Source of the DNA: Bacteroidales bacterium UBA3653
GTDB taxonomy: Bacteria; Bacteroidota; Bacteroidia; Bacteroidales; Paludibacteraceae
Length of the DNA stretch: 64,000 nt
Direction: 5' to 3'
Assembly (NCBI GenBank): GCA_002373505.1
Contig: DFKE01000002.1
Location: forward strand, 62,001 to 126,000
The notes below the pieces were generated by a model. It was not told the DNA's origin and searched no databases. It saw only the letters and a list, made by a program, of their open reading frames with translations. Numbering within the stretch: position 1 is the stretch's first letter; each line of letters begins with the position of its first letter. A program made the translations under genes and the position numbers. Of the stretch, positions 24,629-32,358 are shown in pieces.

Positions 24629-25605
24629 AACTTCTTTCCTTTATCCTTTGTCTCTCTGTACTTTTCTTCCAGACTCTCCGGCTGTTGGTCCACGACAGGA
24701 CTCAGCGGTCTCCTATACGCGCGAATAATAAGGTACAGACCGAGAAGGATAAAAGGAATACTCAGCAGTTGACCCATATTAAACACATGTCCCGCTTCGA
24801 AAGCTTCCTGGTCATTCTTGATGAACTCCAGCAGGAATCGTGTGACAAAGACAATCTCAAAGAAGATACCGAGCAGCAATCCTTCTCTGCGGCGCGCATC
24901 CGTATGCCAATAGAGGGGCCATGTCACGCACAGCGCAGCGAAACAATAGAGAATCTCGTAAATCTGGGTAGGGTGGCAGGGAACGGTCTGACCGTCGCGG
25001 ACAAAGATAAATCCCCATGGCAGGTCCGTCGGACCGCCGTAGATCTCGCTGTTCATCAGGTTTCCGAGGCGTATGAGCATGGCGGTAAAACAAACGCCAA
25101 CACAAAGTCTGTCCAGAATCCAGAGCCATGAAGTACCAAACTGCGGATAGCGGCTGAACTTGTATTTATTCAGCAGAACAGCAGCCGTAATGAGTCCGAT
25201 CGCCCCTCCGTGGCTGCTCAGACCGCCTTCCCAAATCTTGAGAAGCATCAGCGGATGCTCGATATACGGATTGCGGTAGGCGAACTCCCATCCGAAGAGA
25301 TGCCACGGTTCCGTCGAGATACGCATATACTCGCAATAGCCGGCCAAAGCAGGGTTTGTGACATCATGCCATTCGTAGAACCAGCAATGTCCGAGCCGTG
25401 CTCCAATGATCACTCCGGCGGCCATCCAGAAGAACAACTGATCCGCCCATTCTGCGGGACAATTCTCATGCTTGTACATCCGCTCGTTTACCTGCCAGCA
25501 GATATACAGACCTATAGCCCACAACAGACCATACCACCTAATTCCTCCGTCCCCGAAGTGAATCAGTATCGGGTCCACATCCCATGTTATATAATTTAAG
25601 AGCAT
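24625..25605 (-). CDS. lgt: prolipoprotein diacylglyceryl transferase
   Basis: 326 residues, polytopic inner-membrane enzyme that adds diacylglycerol to the lipobox Cys. Signature regions are HGGAIG, RLGNLMNSEIYGGPTDLPWGF and HPTQIYE, with seven or so hydrophobic segments. Its substrates include the many lipoproteins coded in this window. The start ATG at 25605 sits in a TTTGAA 8-bp array that fills the 23-base gap after nadK. It overlaps fmt by four bases. Confidence 0.96.
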   Translation of the reverse strand: MLLNYITWDVDPILIHFGDGGIRWYGLLWAIGLYICWQVNERMYKHENCPAEWADQLFFWMAAGVIIGARLGHCWFYEWHDVTNPALAGYCEYMRISTEPWHLFGWEFAYRNPYIEHPLMLLKIWEGGLSSHGGAIGLITAAVLLNKYKFSRYPQFGTSWLWILDRLCVGVCFTAMLIRLGNLMNSEIYGGPTDLPWGFIFVRDGQTVPCHPTQIYEILYCFAALCVTWPLYWHTDARRREGLLLGIFFEIVFVTRFLLEFIKNDQEAFEAGHVFNMGQLLSIPFILLGLYLIIRAYRRPLSPVVDQQPESLEEKYRETKDKGKKL

Positions 25606-25629
25606 TTGAAGATTTGAAAGTTTGAAGAT
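25604..25629 (-). repeat. TTTGAA 8-bp array between nadK and lgt
   Basis: TTTGAA at 25605, 25613 and 25621 on the plus strand, exactly 8 bp apart. It spans the whole gap and touches the lgt start codon. Confidence 0.7.
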
Positions 25630-26522
25630 TATTTACCCCAGTTGAGTTTTGTCCGTAGCGACTTAAGGAAACTGTTGTCGCCGATTTGTACTACTTTGAT
25701 GGTGTATGCCGCGCGTTCTATATGCAGGCTCATGTCGGTACTCAGACTCTGGCTTCTGCCGTCCACAGAGACCATATAGGTGTCATACCGGCTGTTAATG
25801 CGAATGTCAAACGTCCAGTCATCCGGCACAACAATCGGTTTTACCGTCAGGCTGTGCGGAGCGATAGGCGTGAGAATGATAGCCTTGTTCTGCGGCACTA
25901 CCAGCGGTCCTCCGATAGAGAGGTTATAGGCAGTACTGCCGGTAGGAGTAGAGAGCACCAGACCGTCCGAATGGTAGGTGTGCAGCAACTCGCCGTTCAC
26001 CCTGGTCTCGATAGACAGCATATTCGTCAGACCTTGTTTCAAAATCGCCACTTCGTTCAGTGCGTTAGGCGCCATCACCAGGTCGTTTCGCAAAATGCCC
26101 TCTTTGTCTAATACCTTGACATTCAACAGGCTGCGGCGCTCTATCGTATATTCTCCGGCTACCAGTTTCTGCAGGATCTCGTCCAGATCCTGGGATTGTA
26201 CATCAGCCAGAAAACCCAGATGCCCGACATTCACGCCCAGAACCGGGATGTTCTTGTCCCCTATCACCGCCGCAGATGTAAGGAAGGTACCGTCACCTCC
26301 CACCGACAGCGCAAAGTCAATCGGCTCGCCATAGACGTTCTCGGGCTGTTCGTCGCTGTCCCAGTTCTCCGGAAAGCCCGGATACTCGCGCAGGTCCAGT
26401 TCCTGCCGCAATTCCTGCGAGAGAAGCACATGTACGCCTTTCCCGGTCATGAATTCCAAGATGTGCCGCACTTCAACCAAGGTCTGCGGCTTCATCGCAT
26501 TTCCAAAAACAGCAATAGTCAT
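25629..26522 (-). CDS. nadK: NAD kinase
   Basis: 297 residues. Phosphorylates NAD to NADP. The GGDGT motif (SVGGDGTFLTSAAVIGD), the GVNVGHLGFLAD strand and the STPTGSTAYNLSIGGP loop are all conserved. First gene of the nadK-lgt-fmt-HD run. It has a proximal promoter at 26554-26585 and a possible second one at 26777-26808. Confidence 0.97.
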   Translation of the reverse strand: MTIAVFGNAMKPQTLVEVRHILEFMTGKGVHVLLSQELRQELDLREYPGFPENWDSDEQPENVYGEPIDFALSVGGDGTFLTSAAVIGDKNIPVLGVNVGHLGFLADVQSQDLDEILQKLVAGEYTIERRSLLNVKVLDKEGILRNDLVMAPNALNEVAILKQGLTNMLSIETRVNGELLHTYHSDGLVLSTPTGSTAYNLSIGGPLVVPQNKAIILTPIAPHSLTVKPIVVPDDWTFDIRINSRYDTYMVSVDGRSQSLSTDMSLHIERAAYTIKVVQIGDNSFLKSLRTKLNWGK

Positions 26523-26553
26523 AAGGCCATATTCCGCTAATCTAATTTGGCTG

Positions 26554-26585
26554 CAAAGTTACAACAAAAATTGCATATACGCAAA
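26554..26585 (-). promoter_or_regulatory. proximal promoter of nadK
   Basis: Minus strand TTTG (26582-26585), 20 bases, TAACTTTG (26554-26561). Palindromic extended -33 box TTTGCGTATATGCAA. Leader about 25 bases. Confidence 0.8.
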
Positions 26586-26656
26586 TAAAAATCACAATTT
26601 GAAGTATTTTACCTATATACAGAGTTTAGACAGAGTGCCAGTTGACCTTATTATCT

Positions 26657-26713
26657 CGCACTTATGACGCACTTATGACGCACTTATCTCGCACTTATCA
26701 CGCACTAATTTTA
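26657..26713. repeat. 11-bp period array upstream of nadK
   Basis: Five 11-bp units on the plus strand: CTCGCACTTAT, GACGCACTTAT twice, CTCGCACTTAT, CACGCACTAAT. One unit is about one helical turn, so repeats lie on one face of the DNA. Downstream of the minus promoter at 26777. Confidence 0.85.
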
Positions 26714-26776
26714 GGGAAAAAGAGAGAAAAATCGGTGTATTCCAGCCGCAGAAATGCGTTCCCCTGAAATACGATG

Positions 26777-26808
26777 CAAAGATAATACATTTTCATGAAA
26801 TATCCAAA
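26777..26808 (-). promoter_or_regulatory. distal minus-strand promoter upstream of nadK
   Basis: Minus strand TTTG (26805-26808), 20 bases, TATCTTTG (26777-26784). Extended -33 box TTTGGATATTTCATG. It would transcribe the 11-bp array and then nadK. Confidence 0.55.
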
Positions 26809-26845
26809 TTTTTTAGACAAAAAAATACATAATAATGAATAAAAA

Positions 26846-26877
26846 TTTGCATACGTGCAATTTTTGTTGTACCTTTG
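26846..26877 (+). promoter_or_regulatory. promoter of the Sel1-repeat gene
   Basis: TTTG (26846-26849), 20 bases, TACCTTTG (26870-26877), with palindromic -33 box TTTGCATACGTGCAA. It rules out the in-frame ATG at 26835 as the start. Confidence 0.8.
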
Positions 26878-26927
26878 CGCCGAAAAAATCTGCTATATGT
26901 ATTAACCACAAATCAATACAATCAATT

Positions 26928-28289
26928 ATGGAATCAAGTAGAGATAGCCAGTATGGTTTTGTTTACAGGATGCCGGACGGCGAGTTGTACCGCAAAGAAG
27001 GACGGGATGACGACGGTTTATATACGTCCTATATTTTCAGGCAAACTTTTGACGACGACCCGAAGGAAGCGCTGTATGGGCTTGGCGTATTAAATTGCAA
27101 TGGTATCGGTTTGGAGAACGGCAGAAGCGACATGCAGCAAGGAGTCAAGTTCTTTTTCGAAGCCGCTCAACACAACCATCCGACAGCGGGGTATAATGCA
27201 TTCGTTGCAGCGGCAAACGGTTATTTTTGCGCAAAAAATATCCCTTGGTCATTCCAACTGCTGCAAAACGCAATCAGAGACGGTAGTCCTGAAGCGATGG
27301 ACGACTATGCGGATGCGTTGGTGAACGGCAAGCCGCAGTGGGGTGTTCTAAAAAACCGCAAAGAAGCGGAATGGTACTATAAAAAAGCTATTGAAACGTA
27401 CTGGAAGCGTGTTGAAGCCGGCGAGGCGGAAGCGTATTTTGACATAGCCGACCATGAGGCGCTTGGGCTGGGATACGGATACCAACCGAATATGGACGAA
27501 GCGATCTGTTTGTATATCAAAGGAGTTCGCGCCGGTGCGAGACGCGACATGCGCGATCACATGCGTAAAAGGATGAAGATTTATATAGAGAAAATAGCTC
27601 CCCAATTGAAGCAGCAGACACTGGATGCGTATTACAAACTGGGTCTCGCTTATCTCAACGGCGGCGAACCGAATATCCCTCAAAAGAAACATATTGCGGA
27701 GCAAATGTTTTATGATATCGAGGCGGTTTATTCTCCTGCTCCGAGTCCATCACCGAACCAGCAGTCTTCTTCTGATTCCTCCGATGCGTCTATTATGTAT
27801 ACTTTGGGTCTGAAATATCTCGGCGGAATAGATGGCACTCCCAAGAATCCGCTCCAAGCGGTTCAGTGCTTTACAATAGCGGCAAGTTATGGCAGTGGCG
27901 ATGCTTGTGCCATGCTGGGACTTTGCTATGCCGAAGGAAGAGGATGCGAGTGTGACGAGTACACATCCTTCAAATGGTACCAAGAAGCGTACCAAAGAGG
28001 CGAGAGAGACTTATCTCCTGCGCAATTAGCATTTAGCTACATGTTTGGCATAGGAGTTCATGAAGATAACGATAAAGCCTATTATTATGCTATGCGTGCC
28101 ATAGACAGCCCCTACGATACCTGCAAGTCCAACGGCTACTACGTTTTGGCCAGGTGCTATTATTTGGGAGTGGGAGGTGTTTCTCAAAGTGATTATTTCG
28201 CCTCTTCCAATTGTTTGATGGCTCTGAAATACGATCCGAATAAAACCGAGGCAGAAGCTTTGTACAGGAAGATAAAAGAGAGAAGATAA
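26928..28289 (+). CDS. Sel1-like repeat protein
   Basis: 453 residues from the ATG at 26928, downstream of the promoter. Helical Sel1-type repeats are clear, for example ALYGLGVLNCNGIGLENG, SGDACAMLGLCYAEGRGCE, AQLAFSYMFGIGVHEDNDKA and GYYVLARCYYLGVGGVSQ. No signal peptide, so cytoplasmic; such repeats are protein-binding scaffolds. A Ser/Pro-rich linker (SPAPSPSPNQQSSSDSSD) divides two repeat blocks. The MORN gene follows in 8 bases. Neither has a known link to nadK or pdxJ on either side. Confidence 0.8.
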   Translation: MESSRDSQYGFVYRMPDGELYRKEGRDDDGLYTSYIFRQTFDDDPKEALYGLGVLNCNGIGLENGRSDMQQGVKFFFEAAQHNHPTAGYNAFVAAANGYFCAKNIPWSFQLLQNAIRDGSPEAMDDYADALVNGKPQWGVLKNRKEAEWYYKKAIETYWKRVEAGEAEAYFDIADHEALGLGYGYQPNMDEAICLYIKGVRAGARRDMRDHMRKRMKIYIEKIAPQLKQQTLDAYYKLGLAYLNGGEPNIPQKKHIAEQMFYDIEAVYSPAPSPSPNQQSSSDSSDASIMYTLGLKYLGGIDGTPKNPLQAVQCFTIAASYGSGDACAMLGLCYAEGRGCECDEYTSFKWYQEAYQRGERDLSPAQLAFSYMFGIGVHEDNDKAYYYAMRAIDSPYDTCKSNGYYVLARCYYLGVGGVSQSDYFASSNCLMALKYDPNKTEAEALYRKIKERR

Positions 28290-28297
28290 ATAATATT

Positions 28298-28753
28298 ATG
28301 GCTGAGTATAAATTTGTTTCCTATACCTACGAAGGGGAGAAGGACGCGGAGGGTCGTCCGCACGGCAAAGGCACTATGACTTATATCGCGGACAAAAGCG
28401 AGGACGAGAGTGCGCGCGATTGCAAATACGATGGTGAGTTCGTGCATGGTGTCAGGCATGGCGAAGGAGCGATATGCAGAGACAGTTTTTTCCCTAACCC
28501 GCAAACGGAATATGAGTGGTATAGCGAGGGTGAGTATGACAACTGCGGAAGGCTGATTCATTCGAGCCATCCGGCAGGTTCGTACAAGCGTTATACGCGA
28601 AGTTGGTGCATCACATGGGAGGGGACATGGGAAAACGATATGCCCGTTAAGCCCAGGCGCGATTACAAAGACCAATACCCCGACAAGAATGACCTGGCAT
28701 TGGCCCGTGCTACGGCTTTGGAGGCCTTCAACGGTGAGCCTTCGGAAAATTAA
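28298..28753 (+). CDS. MORN-repeat protein
   Basis: 151 residues. MORN-type motifs: YEGEKDAEGRPHGKGTMTY and YDGEFVHGVRHGEGAI, with weaker ones at EGEYDNCGR and WEGTWENDMP. No signal or membrane segment. MORN repeats form beta meanders that may bind proteins or lipids; function here unknown. Co-transcribed with the Sel1 gene; the structured element at 28775 begins 22 bases after the stop. Confidence 0.75.
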   Translation: MAEYKFVSYTYEGEKDAEGRPHGKGTMTYIADKSEDESARDCKYDGEFVHGVRHGEGAICRDSFFPNPQTEYEWYSEGEYDNCGRLIHSSHPAGSYKRYTRSWCITWEGTWENDMPVKPRRDYKDQYPDKNDLALARATALEAFNGEPSEN

Positions 28754-28774
28754 TATTCGATTTTTCTATTTTTA

Positions 28775-29009
28775 TTTGCGTATATCAAAAAAAAGCAGTA
28801 TTTCGACCACCTCCCCTTCCCCTCCGGGGCGGGACCCTTCGAAAGTACGTTCGCGTCTTGCAGACCATACGCACTAATGAGCGAAAATTTTAGCAGGGCT
28901 GCGCCCTTTGTTGTATGGCTGATCATAGCCTCTGTATGCAAGCATCCAAGTCTATGTTCATCCCTCTAACATAGAATAAATTATTCTATTTGCTAAAATT
29001 TTTCGCTCA
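28775..29009 (+). ncRNA. structured palindromic element, copy A (candidate non-coding RNA)
   Basis: A ~235-bp unit homologous in layout to 54114-54348. Order: promoter-like TTTG (28775), 20 bases, TATTTCGA; closing stem TTTCGA/TCGAAA around a GC hairpin (CCCC-tcc-GGGG); conserved TCGAAAGTAC (28839-28848); hairpin GTCT-tgc-AGAC (28855-28865); long inverted repeat TGAGCGAAAATTTTAGCA (28878-28895) with TGCTAAAATTTTTCGCTCA (28991-29009). Inside lie hairpins GGGC-tgc-GCCC, GGCT/AGCC, ATGC-aa-GCAT (28936-28945) and CTATGTT/AACATAG (28952-28974). Stem sequences differ from copy B yet still pair. The pdxJ promoter begins five bases after the end. It fills the 313-base gap 28754-29066. Confidence 0.45.
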
Positions 29010-29013
29010 AAAA

Positions 29014-29045
29014 TTTGCGTATGTGCAATTTTTGTTGTACCTTTG
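29014..29045 (+). promoter_or_regulatory. promoter of pdxJ
   Basis: TTTG (29014-29017), 20 bases, TACCTTTG (29038-29045), palindromic -33 box TTTGCGTATGTGCAA. Directly adjoins structured element A. Confidence 0.8.
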
Positions 29046-29066
29046 CAGCGGATTTAGGAAAACGCT

Positions 29067-29780
29067 ATGACAAAACTTAGTGTAAACATCAACAAAGTAG
29101 CAACGCTTCGTAATGCGCGCGGCGGCAATATGCCGGACGTGGAGCGTTTTGCAGTGGACTGCGAGTTGTTCGGAGCGCAAGGCATCACGGTGCATCCGCG
29201 TCCCGATGAGCGCCATATCCGCAAGGAGGACGTCTATCAGTTGAAAGCAATGGTGACAACGGAGTTGAACGTAGAAGGCAACCCGACCGACGAGTTTCTT
29301 GCTCTGGTGACGGATATCCGTCCGACACAGGTGACTCTGGTACCCGATGATCCGAGCCAGTTGACCTCCAACCATGGCTGGGATACGCGCCGGCATCTGG
29401 ATTTCCTGAAAGGAGTGGTGAACCAGTTGCACGCTTACCGCATCCGTGTGAGTATCTTCGTCGATCCCGATCCGGTAATGGTGGAGTACGCCCTGCGTGC
29501 CGGAGCAGACCGCGTGGAACTATATACAGGTCCGTATGCGGAGATGTTCGCTGAGAATCCGAAGAAAGCCATAGAGGCATACCGTCCGGCTGCGGAGAAA
29601 GCACATGAGCTGGGATTAGGTATGAACGCAGGTCACGACCTGAACCTCAAGAACCTCAAGCCGTTTATCCAGGCTTTCCCCTGGACCGCAGAGGTGTCTA
29701 TCGGTCACGCAATCATATGCGATGCACTCTATCTCGGAATCCAGGAGACGATACAGGAGTATCTGGACTTGCTGAAATAA
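29067..29780 (+). CDS. pdxJ: pyridoxine 5'-phosphate synthase
   Basis: 237 residues, the usual length. Condenses 3-amino-2-oxopropyl phosphate with deoxyxylulose 5-phosphate to give pyridoxine 5'-phosphate. Conserved features: SVNINKVATLRNARG at the N-terminus, GITVHPRPDERHI, the Glu of NVEGNPTDEF, VDPDP, RVELYTGPYAE and GLGMNAGHDLNLKNL. It heads a transcript with exbB, exbD and tonB; nadK lies on the far side of the Sel1/MORN genes. Confidence 0.97.
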   Translation: MTKLSVNINKVATLRNARGGNMPDVERFAVDCELFGAQGITVHPRPDERHIRKEDVYQLKAMVTTELNVEGNPTDEFLALVTDIRPTQVTLVPDDPSQLTSNHGWDTRRHLDFLKGVVNQLHAYRIRVSIFVDPDPVMVEYALRAGADRVELYTGPYAEMFAENPKKAIEAYRPAAEKAHELGLGMNAGHDLNLKNLKPFIQAFPWTAEVSIGHAIICDALYLGIQETIQEYLDLLK

Positions 29781-29783
29781 GTC

Positions 29784-29818
29784 GTTTGTAATTTGTGGTT
29801 TGTAATTTGTAATTTATC
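29784..29818 (+). repeat. TTTGTAA heptamer array between pdxJ and exbB
   Basis: TTTGTAA, TTTGTGG, TTTGTAA, TTTGTAA, TTTATCA: five 7-bp units filling the gap, with TAA stops falling in different frames. Confidence 0.85.
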
Positions 29819-29823
29819 AATAT

Positions 29824-30513
29824 ATGTTATTTCAAATTGACACAATCGCCCTCGCAGAGGAGGTTATGACGCAGGTTGAACCTGCGCAACAGTCTATTAA
29901 CTTATGGGAAATGGCGCAATACGGCGGCTGGATCATGATTATTCTGGCGATCCTGCTGGCTATTGCATGTTATATCTTCATTGCCCGTCTGGTAGTTATC
30001 AAACAGGCGACGCGTGAGGACAAATCGTTCATGGACCGCATCCGCGACTATATCCATGACGGCAAGATCGATTCTGCGCTTAACCTGTGCAAACAGACCG
30101 ATACTCCGTCCGCGCACATGATAGAGAAAGGTATCACGCGTATCGGACGCCCGATGCAGGATGTGCAGGTGGCTGTAGAAAACGTAGGAAACCTTGAGGT
30201 AGGCCGTCTGGAGAAGGGCCTGGTTATCATGGCTACTATTGCAGCCGGCGCACCGATGCTCGGTTTCCTGGGCACAGTGCTTGGTATGGTGCAGACCTTC
30301 TATAACATGGCTCAGACATCAGGAGGCGTGATCGAAATGAGTGCTCTCTCTACCGGTATGTACCAAGCTATGGTGACCACCATCGGCGGTTTGATAGTAG
30401 GTATTCTGGCGATGTTCGCATACAACTATCTGGTATCCCGCATCGACCGTGTCGTCCGCCTGCTCGAGAGCCGTACACTGGAGTTCATGGATCTGCTGAA
30501 CGAGCCGGCGTAG
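29824..30513 (+). CDS. exbB: MotA/TolQ/ExbB proton channel family protein
   Basis: 229 residues. Three hydrophobic segments: ~36-58 (WIMIILAILLAIACYIF), ~135-160 (AAGAPMLGFLGTVLGMVQTF) and ~180-205 (MVTTIGGLIVGILAMFAYNY), the order and the GFLGTV motif typical of ExbB/TolQ. With the following ExbD and TonB genes it forms a proton-driven energy transducer for outer-membrane receptors, such as that at 51199. A ~30-residue N-terminal extension precedes the first segment. Confidence 0.92.
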   Translation: MLFQIDTIALAEEVMTQVEPAQQSINLWEMAQYGGWIMIILAILLAIACYIFIARLVVIKQATREDKSFMDRIRDYIHDGKIDSALNLCKQTDTPSAHMIEKGITRIGRPMQDVQVAVENVGNLEVGRLEKGLVIMATIAAGAPMLGFLGTVLGMVQTFYNMAQTSGGVIEMSALSTGMYQAMVTTIGGLIVGILAMFAYNYLVSRIDRVVRLLESRTLEFMDLLNEPA

Positions 30514-30515
30514 TT

Positions 30516-30545
30516 AGAAAATTACGAATTAAACATTACGAATTC
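30516..30545 (+). repeat. ATTACGA heptamer array between exbB and exbD
   Basis: ATTACGA, ATTAAAC, ATTACGA, then ATTCATG, four 7-bp units; the last carries the exbD start codon. Confidence 0.75.
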
Positions 30546-30953
30546 ATGGCTCTTAAAAGACGCAATAGGGTAGAAGCGACGTTCGCGATGAGTTCTATGA
30601 CAGACTTGGTGTTCTTATTACTCCTCTTCTTTGTCATGGCCTCCACGATGTCTTCCCCCAATGATATTAAGATCAACCTGCCTACCTCCCGTTCGCAGAA
30701 AGCGACCCGTCCTCAGGTAGCCAAAGTGTCTATTGACAATCTGGGCAACTATTATGTGGCATTGGGAAAGGAGAAACCTGTTCTCATTGACCCCGAGAGT
30801 CTGGAAGGGTATCTGAGCGGCATACAGGCGTCCGACAGTACTATGTACATAGCGCTGCATGCCGACGAGGATGTGGCATACAAAGAAGTAGTCCGTGTGC
30901 TTGATATAGCCAACGAACATCATATGCGACTGGTGGTAGCTACCAAGAAATGA
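30546..30953 (+). CDS. exbD: ExbD/TolR family biopolymer transport protein
   Basis: 135 residues: short cytoplasmic start, one membrane segment (~20-38) with the essential Asp (MTDLVFLLLLFFV, Asp20), then a periplasmic domain. The Asp carries protons in the ExbBD motor. It overlaps the tonB-like gene by ATGA, so the two are translationally coupled. Confidence 0.93.
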   Translation: MALKRRNRVEATFAMSSMTDLVFLLLLFFVMASTMSSPNDIKINLPTSRSQKATRPQVAKVSIDNLGNYYVALGKEKPVLIDPESLEGYLSGIQASDSTMYIALHADEDVAYKEVVRVLDIANEHHMRLVVATKK

Positions 30954-31762
30954 CCAAAAAACAAGAGCGACATATTGTAGCTTCCGTCGGAACAGTGCTG
31001 TTCCTTCTCTTAGTGTTTCTGATCCTCTGGTTCGTGCGTTTGACGGCCGTAGTTCCGGAAGAGGAGGAAGGCGTAGAAGTAGCGTTCGGTGAAGTGGCGG
31101 AAGCCGGCGGATACATGGCCGAGCAATCGGAGGCGGTGCCTCTTCCTCAGCCTGAAGCAGCCGCTCCTGTGCAGCCCTCCGCTCCGTCCGATAATGACCT
31201 GTTGACACAAGAGGATGAAGAGGCTTTAGCCTTGCGCAAAGAGCAGGAGAAGAAAGAACGGGAACGCAAAGCCGCTGAGGCAGCAGAGAAACAACGCCAG
31301 CGCGAAGAACAAGCGCGGTTGGAGGCAGAGCGCAAAGCCCGCGAAGCAGCCGAAGCTGCAGAGAAAGCCAAACAGGCAGAGGCTATCGCCAAAGCAAATC
31401 AGTTTGGGTCGCTCTTCGGTCAATCGGGCAATAACACCGGCTCCGGCGACAGCCAGGGAAGCGGTCAGAAGGGAAACCCTGTAGGCCACGGTTCGTCTGG
31501 CGGCAACAGTTGGTCGCTCGGAGGAAGAAGTATCAAAGGCACTTTACCGCAACCGTCCAATACATTCAACCAGGAGGGACGCGTGATCGTGGAGATCCGT
31601 GTGAACGCCGCCGGACAAGTGATTTCCGCAAGCCATAAAGGCGGAACAATATCGGATAAACAAACTATCCAACTCGCTCTCGATGCAGCCAGAAAGGCTA
31701 AGTTTACCGAGGGCGACCATGACCAGATCGGAACAATTACCTATAATTTCAAATTCAATTAA
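30950..31762 (+). CDS. tonB: TonB/TolA-like energy transducer
   Basis: 270 residues: N-terminal membrane anchor (~10-28), a Pro-rich then Glu/Ala/Lys/Arg-rich rod (~45-145, charged helix as in TolA), a Gly/Ser linker, and a C-terminal TonB-like domain (GRVIVEIRVNAAGQVISASHKGG, ending ITYNFKFN). It carries energy from ExbBD across the periplasm to receptors. The helical rod makes it resemble TolA as much as TonB. Confidence 0.85.
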   Translation: MTKKQERHIVASVGTVLFLLLVFLILWFVRLTAVVPEEEEGVEVAFGEVAEAGGYMAEQSEAVPLPQPEAAAPVQPSAPSDNDLLTQEDEEALALRKEQEKKERERKAAEAAEKQRQREEQARLEAERKAREAAEAAEKAKQAEAIAKANQFGSLFGQSGNNTGSGDSQGSGQKGNPVGHGSSGGNSWSLGGRSIKGTLPQPSNTFNQEGRVIVEIRVNAAGQVISASHKGGTISDKQTIQLALDAARKAKFTEGDHDQIGTITYNFKFN

Positions 31763-31781
31763 ATTGTAAATCGTACATTGT

Positions 31782-32309
31782 ATGAATTATCTTTTTCTTG
31801 ACAATGGTTTCGAAGAAATCGAGGCAATCACAACAATTGATTTGTTACGCCGTGCCAACATCGCGTTGACAACAGTGTCCGTCACCGGCAACCCTATGGT
31901 TCTCGGTGCGCACAATATCGCGGTAGAGGCAGACGGACTAATTGAACGTATTGATTTTTCCGACGCAGAGATGTTGATCTTACCGGGTGGACAGACCAAA
32001 CTCGGTGAATGTTCTGCATTATGCGAACTGCTCGTAGAGCACAACAAAGCCAACAAAATGATTGCCGCCATCTGTGCGGCACCTACGGTACTTGCCAAAT
32101 TAGGCATACTGGAAGGCAAACAGGCTACTTGCTATCCCGGCATGCAGGCTGCGCTGGGCGAGAGCTATGTAGGAGGCTTAGTGGTTGAGAGTAAGAATAT
32201 CATTACCGGTAAGGGTCCGGGTCTCAGTTCTGATTTTGCGTTTTGTATCATCGAGCGTCTGGCAGGAGCAGAAGTGGCAGACGCTGTGTATGACGCAGCG
32301 CAGTACTAA
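31782..32309 (+). CDS. DJ-1/PfpI family protein
   Basis: 175 residues. DJ-1 fold with the nucleophile-elbow Cys98 (AAICAAPTVLA) and the N-terminal Glu (GFEEIEAITT), as in YajL/DJ-1. Members act as glyoxalases, chaperones or oxidative-stress proteins; the exact role is uncertain. The 19-base gap from tonB is a 7-bp ATTGTAA/ATCGTAC/ATTGTAT array whose last unit makes the ATG. A terminator shared with queE follows. Confidence 0.9.
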   Translation: MNYLFLDNGFEEIEAITTIDLLRRANIALTTVSVTGNPMVLGAHNIAVEADGLIERIDFSDAEMLILPGGQTKLGECSALCELLVEHNKANKMIAAICAAPTVLAKLGILEGKQATCYPGMQAALGESYVGGLVVESKNIITGKGPGLSSDFAFCIIERLAGAEVADAVYDAAQY

Positions 32310-32328
32310 TCTCTCGCCAATAAAAATT

Positions 32329-32358
32329 ATAGCAGGCTTCTTAACGGAGGCCTGCTAT
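32329..32358. terminator. bidirectional terminator between the DJ-1 gene and queE
   Basis: ATAGCAGGC (32329-32337) pairs with GCCTGCTAT (32350-32358), 12-base loop, T-rich on both sides. The right arm encodes the last residues of QueE (IAGLR). Confidence 0.8.

Larger units (their letters stand above)
26523..26927. other. intergenic region with three promoters and an 11-bp array
   Basis: From left to right: nadK proximal promoter (minus), 11-bp array 26657-26713, a second minus promoter 26777-26808, and the Sel1 promoter (plus) 26846-26877 with a ~45-base leader. The ~180 bases between the two minus promoters have no gene. Confidence 0.6.

Noticed and set aside
28878..29009. Inverted repeats of element A as an invertible promoter (phase switch)
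   Set aside because: No promoter lies between the arms, the arms differ between copies A and B, and the pdxJ promoter is outside.
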